A stretch of DNA of 64,000 nucleotides, from the NCBI RefSeq assembly GCF_003205615.1, contig NZ_PYBV01000025.1, positions 1 to 64,000 of the forward strand, in the 5' to 3' direction. The notes under the pieces were generated by a model. It worked only from the letters and a program-made list of their open reading frames with translations. It had not been told where the DNA came from and did not search any database. Source of the stretch: Micromonospora arborensis. GTDB taxonomy: Bacteria; Actinomycetota; Actinomycetes; Mycobacteriales; Micromonosporaceae. The position numbers were made by a program, and so were the translations under genes. Position 1 is the stretch's first letter, and each line of letters opens with the position of its first letter. Below, piece by piece: positions 1 to 11,098 of the stretch.

Positions 1-52
1 CCGCCGCTTGAAACCGCCGCGCGGGGAAACCGCAACATCGGCGACATGGAGT

Positions 53-200
53 CGATCAAGCGGCGGGCCGTTCCTACGCGGACTCACGGTCGATCAGCGC
101 AGCCGGCGGCGGGCCGGTCCTACGCGGGATCCTGGTCGATCAGCGCAGCCTGGCGGCGGGTCGGTCCTGCGCGGGATCCCGGTCGATCAGCGCAGCCCGG
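53..200. repeat. Tandem repeat of 46-47 bp, about three copies
   Basis: The 17-base core GGTCGATCAGCGCAGCC occurs at 88-104, 134-150 and 181-197, each preceded by a diverged G+C-rich stretch carrying GGTCCTACGCGGGATCC or a close variant. A degenerate further copy may begin near 53. The copy at 181-197 contains the stop codon and last codons of the glycosyltransferase gene on the minus strand, so the array looks like iterated duplication of that gene's 3' end. It could also act as a transcription-end structure. Confidence 0.8.
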
Positions 201-1638
201 CGGCGGCGAGCAGGTTGCCCTCGGGGAGCGCCGGGAGGGTACGGCCCTGGGCCATGCGCTGCTCGGCGCGCTGGGCGGTGAACGTGGCGTCGGTGGCGAT
301 GGCGGCGGCGTAGCTGGCGGCGGTGCGTTGGGCGATCGCCGCCCAGCCGTACTGGTCGTTGACCATCCGGCGGGCACGGCGGGCCATGTCGCGGGCACCG
401 TCGGGATCCGACAGCAGCGCGTCCACGGCGTCGGTCAGCCCGTCGGGGTCGTGCGGGCGGAAGGTCATTCCGGTCGCGCCCGGCTCGACGATCTCCGCGA
501 GGCCGCCGGTGGCGGCGACGGCGAGGGGTGCGCCGGCGGCGGCACCTTCCAGGGCCACCATGCCGAACGGCTCGTAGATGCTCGGCACCGCGAAGCAGTC
601 GGACGCGGCCATCAGGGCCGGCAGGTCGTCGCCGCCCAGGAAGCCGGGCATGGTGACCATGCCGCCCAGTCCGCGGCGGTGCACCTCGGCTTCCAGTTCG
701 GCACGGTACGGGCCGTCGCCGGCGATCACGGCACGCAGGCCGGGGTGCCGCTCGCGCAGCCGGGGGAGCGCGGCGATCAGGTGCTGGACGCCCTTCTCGT
801 ACACGAGTCGGCCGGCGAAGGTGACCAGCGGGCCGTCCCCGGCGAACCGGGCGCGGGCGGCGGCCACGGCGCTTGCCGGCGCGCGCCAGCGGTGCGGCTC
901 CACGCCGTTGGCGACCACGTCGACCCGTCCGGCCGGTACGCCGAACAGCGCGTTCACCTCGTCGCGCATGTAACCGGAGCAGACGATGACGCGGCCGGAC
1001 TCGTTGCTGAGCCACTGCTCGACGCCGTGGATGGTGCGGTTCATCTCCTCGGGCAGCCAGCCCTGGTGCCGACCGGCCTCGGTGGCGTGGATCGTGCTGA
1101 CCAGCGGGATGTCCAGGTGGTCGCGCAACGTCATCGCGGTGTGCGCGACGAGCCAGTCGTGGGCGTGGATGACGTCGTAGGTGCCGGCCTGGGTGGCGCG
1201 CAGGGCGGTGCGGGTGAGGGTGTGGTTGAAGGCCATGGTCCAGGCCAGCAGGGAGTCGGTGGCGAGGGGGAAGGTGACCGGGTCTTCGGGGGCGCGCAGG
1301 ATGCGGACGCCGTCGGCGTACTCCTCCAGGGGTGCGCCTTCGGTGTGGCGGGTGACGACGGTGACCTCGTGGCCGGCGGCGGCGAGGGCGACGGAGAGGG
1401 CGTGCACGTGTCGGCCGAGGCCGCCGACGAGCACCGGCGGGTACTCCCAGGACAGCATGAGGATGCGGCGGGTCTGCGGGGGCACCCCGGGGCCGGACTG
1501 CGTCGGCGCGGGCGTGCCGGGCTGCACGCCCAGACCGGGACCGGGCTGCGCAGGGAGCTGGGGGCGGGAGGTCAGCGTGGGCCGGTGGGCCCGGTCCTTG
1601 GTGGCAGCGAGCTGCTCGTCGACCCGCAGGGTCGTCAC
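187..1638 (-). CDS. GT4 glycosyltransferase, glycogen synthase-like
   Basis: This 483-residue protein has the GT-B fold signature of family 4 glycosyltransferases. After a proline-rich, poorly conserved head of about 55 residues comes RILMLSWEYPPVLVGGLGRH, the N-terminal glycine-rich loop. Further on are VTFAGRLVYEKGVQHLIAAL and the C-terminal donor-site segment SIYEPFGMVALEGAAAGAPL with its EPFG and second acidic residue. Actinobacterial relatives use ADP- or GDP-sugars in glycogen or maltose-1-phosphate synthesis, and the divergent glgX-treY-treZ block supports an alpha-glucan role. The donor sugar cannot be read from sequence. The ATG at 1638 is the first in frame. The 3' end merges with a tandem repeat. 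Confidence 0.85.
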   Translation of the reverse strand: MTTLRVDEQLAATKDRAHRPTLTSRPQLPAQPGPGLGVQPGTPAPTQSGPGVPPQTRRILMLSWEYPPVLVGGLGRHVHALSVALAAAGHEVTVVTRHTEGAPLEEYADGVRILRAPEDPVTFPLATDSLLAWTMAFNHTLTRTALRATQAGTYDVIHAHDWLVAHTAMTLRDHLDIPLVSTIHATEAGRHQGWLPEEMNRTIHGVEQWLSNESGRVIVCSGYMRDEVNALFGVPAGRVDVVANGVEPHRWRAPASAVAAARARFAGDGPLVTFAGRLVYEKGVQHLIAALPRLRERHPGLRAVIAGDGPYRAELEAEVHRRGLGGMVTMPGFLGGDDLPALMAASDCFAVPSIYEPFGMVALEGAAAGAPLAVAATGGLAEIVEPGATGMTFRPHDPDGLTDAVDALLSDPDGARDMARRARRMVNDQYGWAAIAQRTAASYAAAIATDATFTAQRAEQRMAQGRTLPALPEGNLLAAAGLR

Positions 1639-1972
1639 ATCAATCTCCGTCCATGCATGGTGGTGCGCGCCGGCGTCAGTGGCGGCGGAGTGAGAGGTGT
1701 AAGGGGTGGCCGAGGGCCTGGCGGGACACGCGCGGACGCTTGTCCCCGGTCAAGGAAAGTGCATCGAGCCCAAGAACGCACCTCGAAAAGGGCCATCGTG
1801 ACGGAGGACACCCGAAGGGTGTAGCGCGCATCAGACAGGTGGTTTCCGGTCACCGCCTGAAAGGATGGATTGGCGCGCCGGAGCGGGGGGCAATACCCGC
1901 GTGCGCGCCGGCGGCCTCTGCCGGCGCGTTCGTGGCGCGGGCGCGCACATGACCATGGTTTGAAGGAGCGAC
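1639..1972. other. Divergent intergenic region
   Basis: These 334 bases separate the divergent glycosyltransferase and glgX genes and must hold both promoters. I see no convincing sigma-70 hexamers or operator palindrome. A ribosome-binding site GAAGGAG lies just before the glgX ATG. Confidence 0.5.
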
Positions 1973-4090
<2,118 letters not shown>

Positions 4091-4091
4091 C

Positions 4092-6398
4092 ATGGCGGCC
4101 ACCCCTCCCAAGGCCACCTACCGGATCCAGGTCCGGCCCGGCTTCGACCTGGACGCCACCGCCGAGATCGTCGACTACCTCGCCGACCTGGGCGTCAGCC
4201 ACCTCTACACCGCCCCGCTGCTCACCGCGACGCCCGGCTCGGCGCATGGCTACGACGTGGTCGACCACCGGGCGGTCAACCCCGAGCTGGGCGGCGAGGC
4301 GGCCCGGCAGCGGCTGCTGTACGCGCTGCGCGACAAGCAGCTCGGCCTGGTCGTCGACATCGTGCCCAACCACGCCGGCGTCGCCGTCGCGGCGGCCAAC
4401 CCGGCGTGGTGGGACGTGCTGCGCCGGGGGCGCGACTCGGCGTACGCCGACTGGTTCGACATCGACTGGGACCGGGGCCGGCTGCTGCTGCCGGTGCTGG
4501 CCGACGACCCGGCCGCCCTGGACGACCTCAAGCTGGTCGACTCCGAGCTGCGCTACCACGAGCACCGTTTCCCGGTCGCCGACGGCACCGGCGACGGCAC
4601 CGCGCGGGAGGTGCACGACCGGCAGCACTACGAGTTGGTCTCCTGGCGTCGGGGTGACGCCGAGCTGACGTACCGCCGGTTCTTCGCGGTTTCCGGCCTG
4701 GCCGGTCTGCGGGTAGAGGACCCGGCGGTGTTCGCCGCCACCCACGAGCTGATCCTGCGCTGGGCCGCCGCCGGTGAGGTCGACGGCATCCGCGTCGACC
4801 ACCCGGACGGGCTGCGCGACCCCGCCGGCTACCTCACCCGGTTGCGGGCCGCCGCGCCGCAGGCCTGGCTCGTGGTGGAGAAGATCCTGGAGTACGGCGA
4901 GGAGCTGCCGGACTGGCCGGTCGACGGCACCACCGGCTACGACGCCCTGGCCGCGGTCAACGGGCTCTTCGTCGACACCGACGCCGAGGGCGACTTCACG
5001 GTGCTGGACACCCAACTGGCCGGCCACCACACCTCCTGGGAGAACCTGACCCACGACACCAAGCTCGCGGCCGCCACGAAGCTGCTCGCCGCCGAGCTGA
5101 CCCGCCTCGCCGCGCTCGCCCCCGAGGTGCCGGCCGAGGCGGCACGGGCCGCGCTCGCCGAGCTGGCCGCCGCGTTCGCGGTCTACCGGGGCTACCCGCC
5201 GCACGGCGCCCGGCACCTCGCCGCCGCCCGCTCCGAGGCCGGCCGCCGCCGCCCCGACCTGGTCGGCGCCCTGGACGCGGTCACCCGCCGGCTGCGCGAC
5301 CCCCACGACGAGCTGGCCCAACGGTTTCCCCAGTTGACCGGCGCGGTGATGGCCAAGGGGGTGGAGGACACCGCGTTCTACCGCTGGACCCGGTTCCTGG
5401 CGCTCAACGAGGTCGGCGGCAGCCCCGCCCACTTCGGGGTGCCGCCGGCGGAGTTCCACCGCTTCGCCGCCGCCCGGCACGTCCGCTGGCCGGCCAGCAT
5501 GACCACCGTCTCCACCCACGACACGAAACGCGGCGAGGACGTCCGCGCCCGCCTCGCCGTGCTCAGCGAACTGCCCGGCCAGTGGGCCGAGCAGGTCAAA
5601 ACCTGGATGGAGTACGCCCCACTGCCCGACAAGTCGTTCGCCCACCTGCTGTGGCAGACCGCCGTCGGCGCGTGGCCGATCGAGCGGGAGCGGCTGCACG
5701 CGTACGCCGAGAAGGCCGCGCGGGAGGCCGCGGCCTCGACCAGTTGGTCCGACCCCGACCAGGCCTTCGAGCAGGCGATGCACGCCGTGATCGACCTCAT
5801 GTACGACGACCCGAGCCTGCACGACGAACTGACCGAATTCGCCGCGGCGATCGCCCCGGCCGGCTGGTCCAACTCGCTCGGGCAGAAGCTCGTGCAGCTC
5901 ACCATGCCCGGTGTGCCGGACACCTACCAGGGCACTGAGCTGTGGGACAACAGCCTCGTCGACCCGGACAACCGCCGCCCGGTCGACTTCGACGTACGCC
6001 GAGAGATGCTGGCACGGCTCGACGGCGGCTGGCGTCCCCCGATCGACACAGACGGCGCGGCGAAGCTGCTCGTCGTGTCGCGGACCCTGCGGTTGCGGCG
6101 GTCACACCCGGAACTGTTCACCGGCTACCGGCCGGTGCCCGCACACGGGCCGGTGGGCCGACACGTGGTGGCGTTCGACCGGGGCGGCGCGATCACCGTG
6201 GCGACCCGCCTGCCGCTCGGTCTGACCCGCGCTGGTGGGTGGTGTGACACAAACCTGTCGCTTCCCGTTAACGAGGTGAAGGACCTGTTCACTGGCCGGG
6301 TCTACAGTGGCGGGGAGACGCCTCTGGACGACCTCCTGGCCGACTACCCCGTGGCACTGCTGGCTCCTCCCACCGCTTCCGTGGAGGCTGCTTCATGA
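4092..6398 (+). CDS. treY: Malto-oligosyltrehalose synthase TreY
   Basis: TreY (768 residues) is an intramolecular transglucosylase that converts the reducing-end alpha-1,4 bond of maltodextrins to the alpha,alpha-1,1 bond of trehalose. The N-terminus ATYRIQVRPGFDLDATAEIV is characteristic of TreY. GH13 motifs are VVDIVPNHAG, the nucleophile segment GIRVDHPDGLRDP, the acid/base in WLVVEKILEYGEELPDWPVD, and STHDTKRGEDVRARLAVL. Length and motifs are complete. The ATG lies one base after the glgX stop, and the treZ ATG overlaps this stop in an ATGA arrangement, so the three form one translational unit. Confidence 0.97.
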   Translation: MAATPPKATYRIQVRPGFDLDATAEIVDYLADLGVSHLYTAPLLTATPGSAHGYDVVDHRAVNPELGGEAARQRLLYALRDKQLGLVVDIVPNHAGVAVAAANPAWWDVLRRGRDSAYADWFDIDWDRGRLLLPVLADDPAALDDLKLVDSELRYHEHRFPVADGTGDGTAREVHDRQHYELVSWRRGDAELTYRRFFAVSGLAGLRVEDPAVFAATHELILRWAAAGEVDGIRVDHPDGLRDPAGYLTRLRAAAPQAWLVVEKILEYGEELPDWPVDGTTGYDALAAVNGLFVDTDAEGDFTVLDTQLAGHHTSWENLTHDTKLAAATKLLAAELTRLAALAPEVPAEAARAALAELAAAFAVYRGYPPHGARHLAAARSEAGRRRPDLVGALDAVTRRLRDPHDELAQRFPQLTGAVMAKGVEDTAFYRWTRFLALNEVGGSPAHFGVPPAEFHRFAAARHVRWPASMTTVSTHDTKRGEDVRARLAVLSELPGQWAEQVKTWMEYAPLPDKSFAHLLWQTAVGAWPIERERLHAYAEKAAREAAASTSWSDPDQAFEQAMHAVIDLMYDDPSLHDELTEFAAAIAPAGWSNSLGQKLVQLTMPGVPDTYQGTELWDNSLVDPDNRRPVDFDVRREMLARLDGGWRPPIDTDGAAKLLVVSRTLRLRRSHPELFTGYRPVPAHGPVGRHVVAFDRGGAITVATRLPLGLTRAGGWCDTNLSLPVNEVKDLFTGRVYSGGETPLDDLLADYPVALLAPPTASVEAAS

Positions 6399-8119
6399 CC
6401 GAATTCTCCGTGTGGGCACCGGACGCCACCCGCGTCCGGCTGCGCCTGACCGGCGACGCCGACCACGAGATGCGCGCCGCCGCCGACGGCTGGTGGCGGG
6501 TCGACGTACCCGACGCCGGCCTCGACTACTCCTTTCTGCTGAACGACGACGAAACCCCACTGCCCGACCCCCGGTCACCGTGGCAGCCTGCGGGAGTGCA
6601 CGGGCCGAGCCGCCGCTACGACCACGCCGCCTTCGCGTGGTCCGACAGTTCGTGGACCGGCCGGCAACTGCCCGGCAGCATCCTCTACGAGCTGCACATC
6701 GGCACCTTCACCCCGGAAGGCACCTTCGACGCGGCCATCGACCGCCTCGACCACCTGGTGTCGCTGGGCGTCGACCTGATCGAACTGCTCCCGGTCAACG
6801 CCTTCAACGGCGACCACAACTGGGGGTACGACGGCGTCTGCTGGTACGCACCGCACCAGCCCTACGGCGGCCCCGACGGCCTGAAACGGTTCGTCGACGC
6901 CGCCCACGCTCGCGGCCTGGGGGTGATCCTCGACGTCGTCTACAACCATTTCGGGCCCTCCGGGGCCTACGCGCCGCGGTTCGGCCCCTACCTTGCCGAG
7001 CAGAGCAACACCTGGGGCCGCTCGGTCAACTTGGACGGGCCGCAATCCGACGAGGTACGCCGCTACATCACCGACAGCGTGCTCATGTGGCTGCGCGACT
7101 ACCACGTCGACGGGCTGCGTTTGGATGCGGTGCACGCGCTGCCCGACACCCGCGCTGTTCCGCTTTTGGAAGAGCTGGCTGTTTCCGTCGAGTCGTTGTC
7201 GACGCACCTGGGGCGGCCGTTGTCGCTCATCGCCGAATCTGACCTCAACGATCCACGGTTGATCACGCCGCGCGAGGCTGGTGGGTTCGGGCTGCACGCG
7301 CAGTGGAACGACGATGCGCACCACGCGCTGCATACGCTCCTTACCGGCGAGCGGCAGGGGTACTACGGGGACTTCGGGTCACTGGAGACGCTGTCTGACG
7401 TGCTGACTGGGGGGTTCTTCCACGCGGGGACCTGGTCGAGCTTCCGGAACCGGCACCATGGGCGGCCTGTTGATCCTCGGGTGCCGGGGCACCGGTTCGT
7501 GGCGTACTTGCAGAACCATGATCAGATTGGGAACCGGGCTACTGGGGATCGGATCTCGGCTTCTTTGTCGCCTTCGCTGCTGCGGGTTGGTGCCACGTTG
7601 CTGTTGACCGCGCCGTTCACGCCCATGTTGTTCATGGGGGAGGAGTGGGCGGCTTCTACGCCTTGGCAGTTCTTCACCTCGCACCCGGAGCCGGAGCTGG
7701 CTACGGCGGTGGCGCTGGGGCGGCGGCGGGAGTTTGCTTCGCACGGGTGGGCTGAGGGCGACGTGCCTGATCCGCAGGACCCGGAGACGTTCGTGCGGTC
7801 GCGGTTGGACTGGGCGGAGCTGGACAAGCCTGAGCATCGGGAGATGTTGGCGTTCTACCAGCGGTTGATTGGGCTGCGGCGGTCTCTGCCGGACCTGTCT
7901 GATCCTCGGTTGCACGCTGTTTCTGTGCAGCATGGGGACCAGTTTTTGGTGATGCGGCGGGGGGAGACGCTGGTTGTCGCGAACCTGGCTGGGCGGGGGC
8001 AGGGGGTGAGCCTGCCTGGGGTGGCTCGGCGGGTGTTGCTGGCTACGGGGGAGGGGGTCACCGTTATGCGGGACCGGATCCAGTTGCCGGCGGAGACGGC
8101 GGCGATAGTGGCGTTATGA
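6395..8119 (+). CDS. treZ: Malto-oligosyltrehalose trehalohydrolase TreZ
   Basis: TreZ (574 residues) releases trehalose from maltooligosyl-trehalose and completes the TreXYZ pathway. An N-terminal E-set/CBM48 domain (FSVWAPDATRVRLRLTGDA) precedes the GH13 barrel with DVVYNHFGPSG, the nucleophile segment GLRLDAVHALPD, LIAESDLNDPRL and YLQNHDQIGNRATGDR. The start overlaps the treY stop by 4 bases. An oddity: from about 7140 to the end third codon positions change from C-rich to G/T-rich (many GGG, GTT, CCT, GCT, TTG codons), while the protein stays conserved. The next gene downstream is a convergent low-G+C NACHT gene. Confidence 0.96.
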   Translation: MTEFSVWAPDATRVRLRLTGDADHEMRAAADGWWRVDVPDAGLDYSFLLNDDETPLPDPRSPWQPAGVHGPSRRYDHAAFAWSDSSWTGRQLPGSILYELHIGTFTPEGTFDAAIDRLDHLVSLGVDLIELLPVNAFNGDHNWGYDGVCWYAPHQPYGGPDGLKRFVDAAHARGLGVILDVVYNHFGPSGAYAPRFGPYLAEQSNTWGRSVNLDGPQSDEVRRYITDSVLMWLRDYHVDGLRLDAVHALPDTRAVPLLEELAVSVESLSTHLGRPLSLIAESDLNDPRLITPREAGGFGLHAQWNDDAHHALHTLLTGERQGYYGDFGSLETLSDVLTGGFFHAGTWSSFRNRHHGRPVDPRVPGHRFVAYLQNHDQIGNRATGDRISASLSPSLLRVGATLLLTAPFTPMLFMGEEWAASTPWQFFTSHPEPELATAVALGRRREFASHGWAEGDVPDPQDPETFVRSRLDWAELDKPEHREMLAFYQRLIGLRRSLPDLSDPRLHAVSVQHGDQFLVMRRGETLVVANLAGRGQGVSLPGVARRVLLATGEGVTVMRDRIQLPAETAAIVAL

Positions 8120-8195
8120 GTCGTAGACCCCCATAGTCCTCGGCATGTTTATCCCGTGAAAGCAGTCGCCTCGTGATGGCGAAGGCCCTCCCGAC

Positions 8196-8230
8196 GTCTT
8201 GCAAATCGGCGGCGGTTCGACACGCAAGAC
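8196..8230. terminator. Possible stem-loop between convergent treZ and NACHT gene
   Basis: GTCTTGC at 8196-8202 pairs with GCAAGAC at 8224-8230 across a 21-base loop, in the 149-base gap between two convergent genes. The long loop and absence of a T-run make it a weak terminator candidate. Confidence 0.3.
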
Positions 8231-8268
8231 AGCAACGTTCGCGCCGGCTGACGTCAAGTGCGACGAAT

Positions 8269-10944
8269 TTATGGACGCCGCCGCCCTGTATCCGTGGCTA
8301 GCTTGCCGGTCCGCAGCCATGATTCGAGTTCTGGCTCGACCACCAGCTCTGCTTCCGCGATATAAGGGTCGACATTAATGCCGCCCGGCTGGCGGTAATT
8401 CGACGCGACCGGAGAAAATGCGCCTCGTCGAATGAGTTGGTGCTCGGGTGTGATAGATATGAATCGGACTGTTGACTGCCATCCCTCCACATCTAGGCCG
8501 GCATGCCAGAGGCGGACCGTCGACCGCCACCAAGGCAAGGCCTCTTCGCCCGATGGGGTTAGACTAAGCAATGGGACGGGGGCGGGGTCTAAAGCAACGC
8601 GTAGTACGATCAGGTTTGCCATCAGTGCCGCGAGTTGACCAAGTAAGTCTCTCCGAGCAGGTATGTAGCTCTCGTGACGGATTCCCAGTTGGCTCGGCTT
8701 GCGCGACTCTCGTATTAGTGAGGCCAGTTGGCCTAAGGCATTCTCTCGGCCAGTCTGAGTGGTCGTGGAAAAAAGGTCACGAGCGAACTCGAGGATTGGT
8801 CCCCGCTTGGCTAAAGCGTCCTTGGACAGCAGGGCCTGAAGGGATCTTGCATGATCAGATGATACTTCGGACATGAGGATGAGGAGGTGCTCCGCGATCA
8901 GGTATTCGCCAAACGTGGCGTGCAGGAATTCGTAAGTTCGACGCCTGCGCGTTCTTTCATGTTCGTCAGCGGTTGAGGTGTGAACGAAAAAGAACTGGCC
9001 GACTAATGATTCGGCGCGATGATAGGCCGTTGGGCGAAACGCCTCAGCGTCTGAATCTAATAGAGCCACGAAGTCAGCTTCAAGTTGCTGCCCTGTCACG
9101 TGCAATTGACCGCGGTTGAACATGGCGAAGGCGGTGATGGCGAGGTTTCGACGGCGTGAAGCGAGATCCTCATTGTGGCTTGAGAATTTCCCGGAGCTCA
9201 ACTTGCGAACTTCCCGGCGAACGAAAACGTCAAGTAGTCGCTGATAGAGTTGAGCTTGCGACAGGCATTTATCCGAGAGGTCTAATGCGTCAGGGTCCGC
9301 GACGTACAGGGCGAGCATCGTGAGCAGTAGTGGCTGCCGTGCTAGATCAGCATGTCGTGCGAGTGTCGATCTGTCTAAGCTGCGATATTCTGGCGTCGAA
9401 GCATTAGCTGCGTTCCACGCATTCAACCAAATATCGATTTGATCTTCATCGAAATCCTCAAGTTTGACTAAGAGGCTGCCGGGTGGGATTTCTGCACGGT
9501 CTGACACTAATGTTCGAGTCGTCACCAGGATAGCAACGGGCTGATCCCATTCGATTTGACGTCGCTGAAAATCGGCAAGTTGAAGCAGATAGTCCGACCG
9601 AGAGGCTCCGGTCGCCTGGATCAGTTCATCAAATCCATCAAGCAATACTACCGGTGTGGTGCCCGGCGCGCCGCGAGACAGGGAGGACCACTCCACTCGC
9701 TCGTGGATAATTCGGCCGACCGCTTCCTCGATCTGCAGGTGAATGGGGGCGTCAGACGATACATCTCGCAGCGGCACTCGAAGCGTTGTATATGCGTTTG
9801 GCGGAAGTCGCGCGGCCAAGACTTCCGTCAGGAGAGATTTTCCTGATCCTGGGTGGCCGAGGACTAGCATTGGTCGTTCCGTGCTTGTCGGGCTGGCCAG
9901 TTGTGCTGACAAAAATGCATCTAGGTCAGTGCGGACTGGGTGACGTGCCCACCACCCCTCGACCGCGGGCTGTGCGCCCTCTGTGTACACGGCGAGGCGG
10001 AAGCGTGGCGTTACAAATCCGTCCACCACACGGGGAAATCTCAGCGGTGCGTACGACAGGCTGTGGTCGGAGGTGAACAGCGGGCGTTCCAACACCTTCT
10101 TTGTGCTGCGAGCGAGTTTAAATATCTGGCCAGTGGCCGGCGGGGGGTCATTGGTATTTATTATCCGTAAGAGGCCACTGACCGCGCTGAGGGCCTGCGA
10201 GTGGTTCATGGCGATGGCACGCAGATCATCACGGAGGCCACGCACCTCGAAACGAGTGGCGGCATGTTCACCCACCGTTGCCCACATATAAAACTCAGGT
10301 ACCTCGGCGGCCAGGCGAAGGTAGCCGTCTTGGTATCGGCCTAGCGCTTGGCCTGCTAATCGGCGGTCGAGATCTCCTAATCTTTGTCGAGCTGATTGCC
10401 ATGCAGCCAGGCCCTCAAGAAAGCGTATGGTGCGCCTGCTGAGATGGGCTAGATACGGTCTGACGTTGCGCTCGGAATTCTCTTTGAAGCCCAGGACGGC
10501 GGATGGTGATTCGACCTGCCCGTCAATCAATTGCTCAACCAGCGAAAGATGCTGTAGCCCAAGCCCTTTTGGTTTCGGGATGGTGAGATCTTCCATCTCT
10601 CCGGCTGTCAGTTCTAGGGGAGGATAATCTTCGCCGAGCTCATATCGTAGCGCGTCAAAGAATGAGGAGACGGCAAGTATTGTGTGTGCGGCGATGATCA
10701 ACTCGTGTCGAGTATGCCCAGTCGTGCCAACGATCTTCTGGTCGATCCGGTCAAGTAGTCGCCCGAGAAGCTTGATTGCCTCATTCTTTGGATCGACCAG
10801 CGCCAAGGCAGCGCCGCCCACGGCGAGACCACTCGCCATGATTGCGCCTCCCAGCAGTGTGTCGAGGCGGTCAAGTCCACTTCGGTCGTGTTTTCCTAGA
10901 ACGGTCAGAGCACCTTGGAATGTGAACATCAAATCACGACGCAT
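8269..10944 (-). CDS. NACHT-domain STAND NTPase, candidate antiphage protein
   Basis: The 891-residue protein has a helical N-terminal region (about 1-330) with a hydrophobic stretch near 28-50 (LLGGAIMASGLAVGGAALAL). The NACHT NTPase follows: Walker A GHPGSGKS at 363-370 and Walker B VVLLDGFDE at 432-440. TTRT sits in the sensor region, and YEFLHATFGEYLIAEHL near 690 is typical of the winged-helix end of NACHT proteins. The last ~170 residues contain no repeat or nuclease motif I recognise. Bacterial NACHT proteins include antiphage sensors, and actinobacterial members with helical N-terminal domains are known; subfamily assignment here is from memory. The start has a good AAGAGGAG Shine-Dalgarno. 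Codons are clearly less G+C-rich than in flanking genes, indicating acquisition. The effector is not evident and may be the N-terminal domain. Confidence 0.88.
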   Translation of the reverse strand: MRRDLMFTFQGALTVLGKHDRSGLDRLDTLLGGAIMASGLAVGGAALALVDPKNEAIKLLGRLLDRIDQKIVGTTGHTRHELIIAAHTILAVSSFFDALRYELGEDYPPLELTAGEMEDLTIPKPKGLGLQHLSLVEQLIDGQVESPSAVLGFKENSERNVRPYLAHLSRRTIRFLEGLAAWQSARQRLGDLDRRLAGQALGRYQDGYLRLAAEVPEFYMWATVGEHAATRFEVRGLRDDLRAIAMNHSQALSAVSGLLRIINTNDPPPATGQIFKLARSTKKVLERPLFTSDHSLSYAPLRFPRVVDGFVTPRFRLAVYTEGAQPAVEGWWARHPVRTDLDAFLSAQLASPTSTERPMLVLGHPGSGKSLLTEVLAARLPPNAYTTLRVPLRDVSSDAPIHLQIEEAVGRIIHERVEWSSLSRGAPGTTPVVLLDGFDELIQATGASRSDYLLQLADFQRRQIEWDQPVAILVTTRTLVSDRAEIPPGSLLVKLEDFDEDQIDIWLNAWNAANASTPEYRSLDRSTLARHADLARQPLLLTMLALYVADPDALDLSDKCLSQAQLYQRLLDVFVRREVRKLSSGKFSSHNEDLASRRRNLAITAFAMFNRGQLHVTGQQLEADFVALLDSDAEAFRPTAYHRAESLVGQFFFVHTSTADEHERTRRRRTYEFLHATFGEYLIAEHLLILMSEVSSDHARSLQALLSKDALAKRGPILEFARDLFSTTTQTGRENALGQLASLIRESRKPSQLGIRHESYIPARRDLLGQLAALMANLIVLRVALDPAPVPLLSLTPSGEEALPWWRSTVRLWHAGLDVEGWQSTVRFISITPEHQLIRRGAFSPVASNYRQPGGINVDPYIAEAELVVEPELESWLRTGKLATDTGRRRP

Positions 10945-11096
10945 CGGCTCCTCTTACGTTGCAAAGTGTTGTGGGTGAAATCGATAAGGAGTGCCAAGGC
11001 CTCCGCGTGAAGAGCGTCAAGGTCGGAGCTCACGCCTGCCGGCGCCAGGACCGGGACAGCTTGCGCGCCCGCACCCGTTGGTTCATGATCACGCAC
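10929..11096 (-). CDS. Possible small ORF overlapping the NACHT gene
   Basis: A 55-residue frame starting at GTG 11096 ends 16 bases inside the NACHT gene on the same strand, so translation could be coupled. It contains an acidic/amphipathic segment, SSDLDALHAEALALLIDF, and a basic tail, QRKRSRC. Third positions are mostly G or C, as expected for coding DNA. No Shine-Dalgarno is obvious at the GTG, and an alternative start lies upstream at 11186. I recognise no family. It may be a small partner of the NACHT protein, a leader peptide, or a chance frame. Confidence 0.35.
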   Translation of the reverse strand: MRDHEPTGAGAQAVPVLAPAGVSSDLDALHAEALALLIDFTHNTLQRKRSRCVVI

Positions 11097-11098
11097 TC

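Noticed and set aside
46..1824. Very long open frame opposite the GT4 glycosyltransferase
   Set aside because: High G+C opens antisense frames; the product is low-complexity Gly/Arg/His-rich with no domain, while the opposite strand has clear GT4 motifs.
8201..8222. GGTTCGAC resembling a tRNA T-loop, possible tRNA or att remnant at the island edge
   Set aside because: No acceptor, D or anticodon stems can be folded around it and no matching repeat is found at the other edge of the NACHT island.
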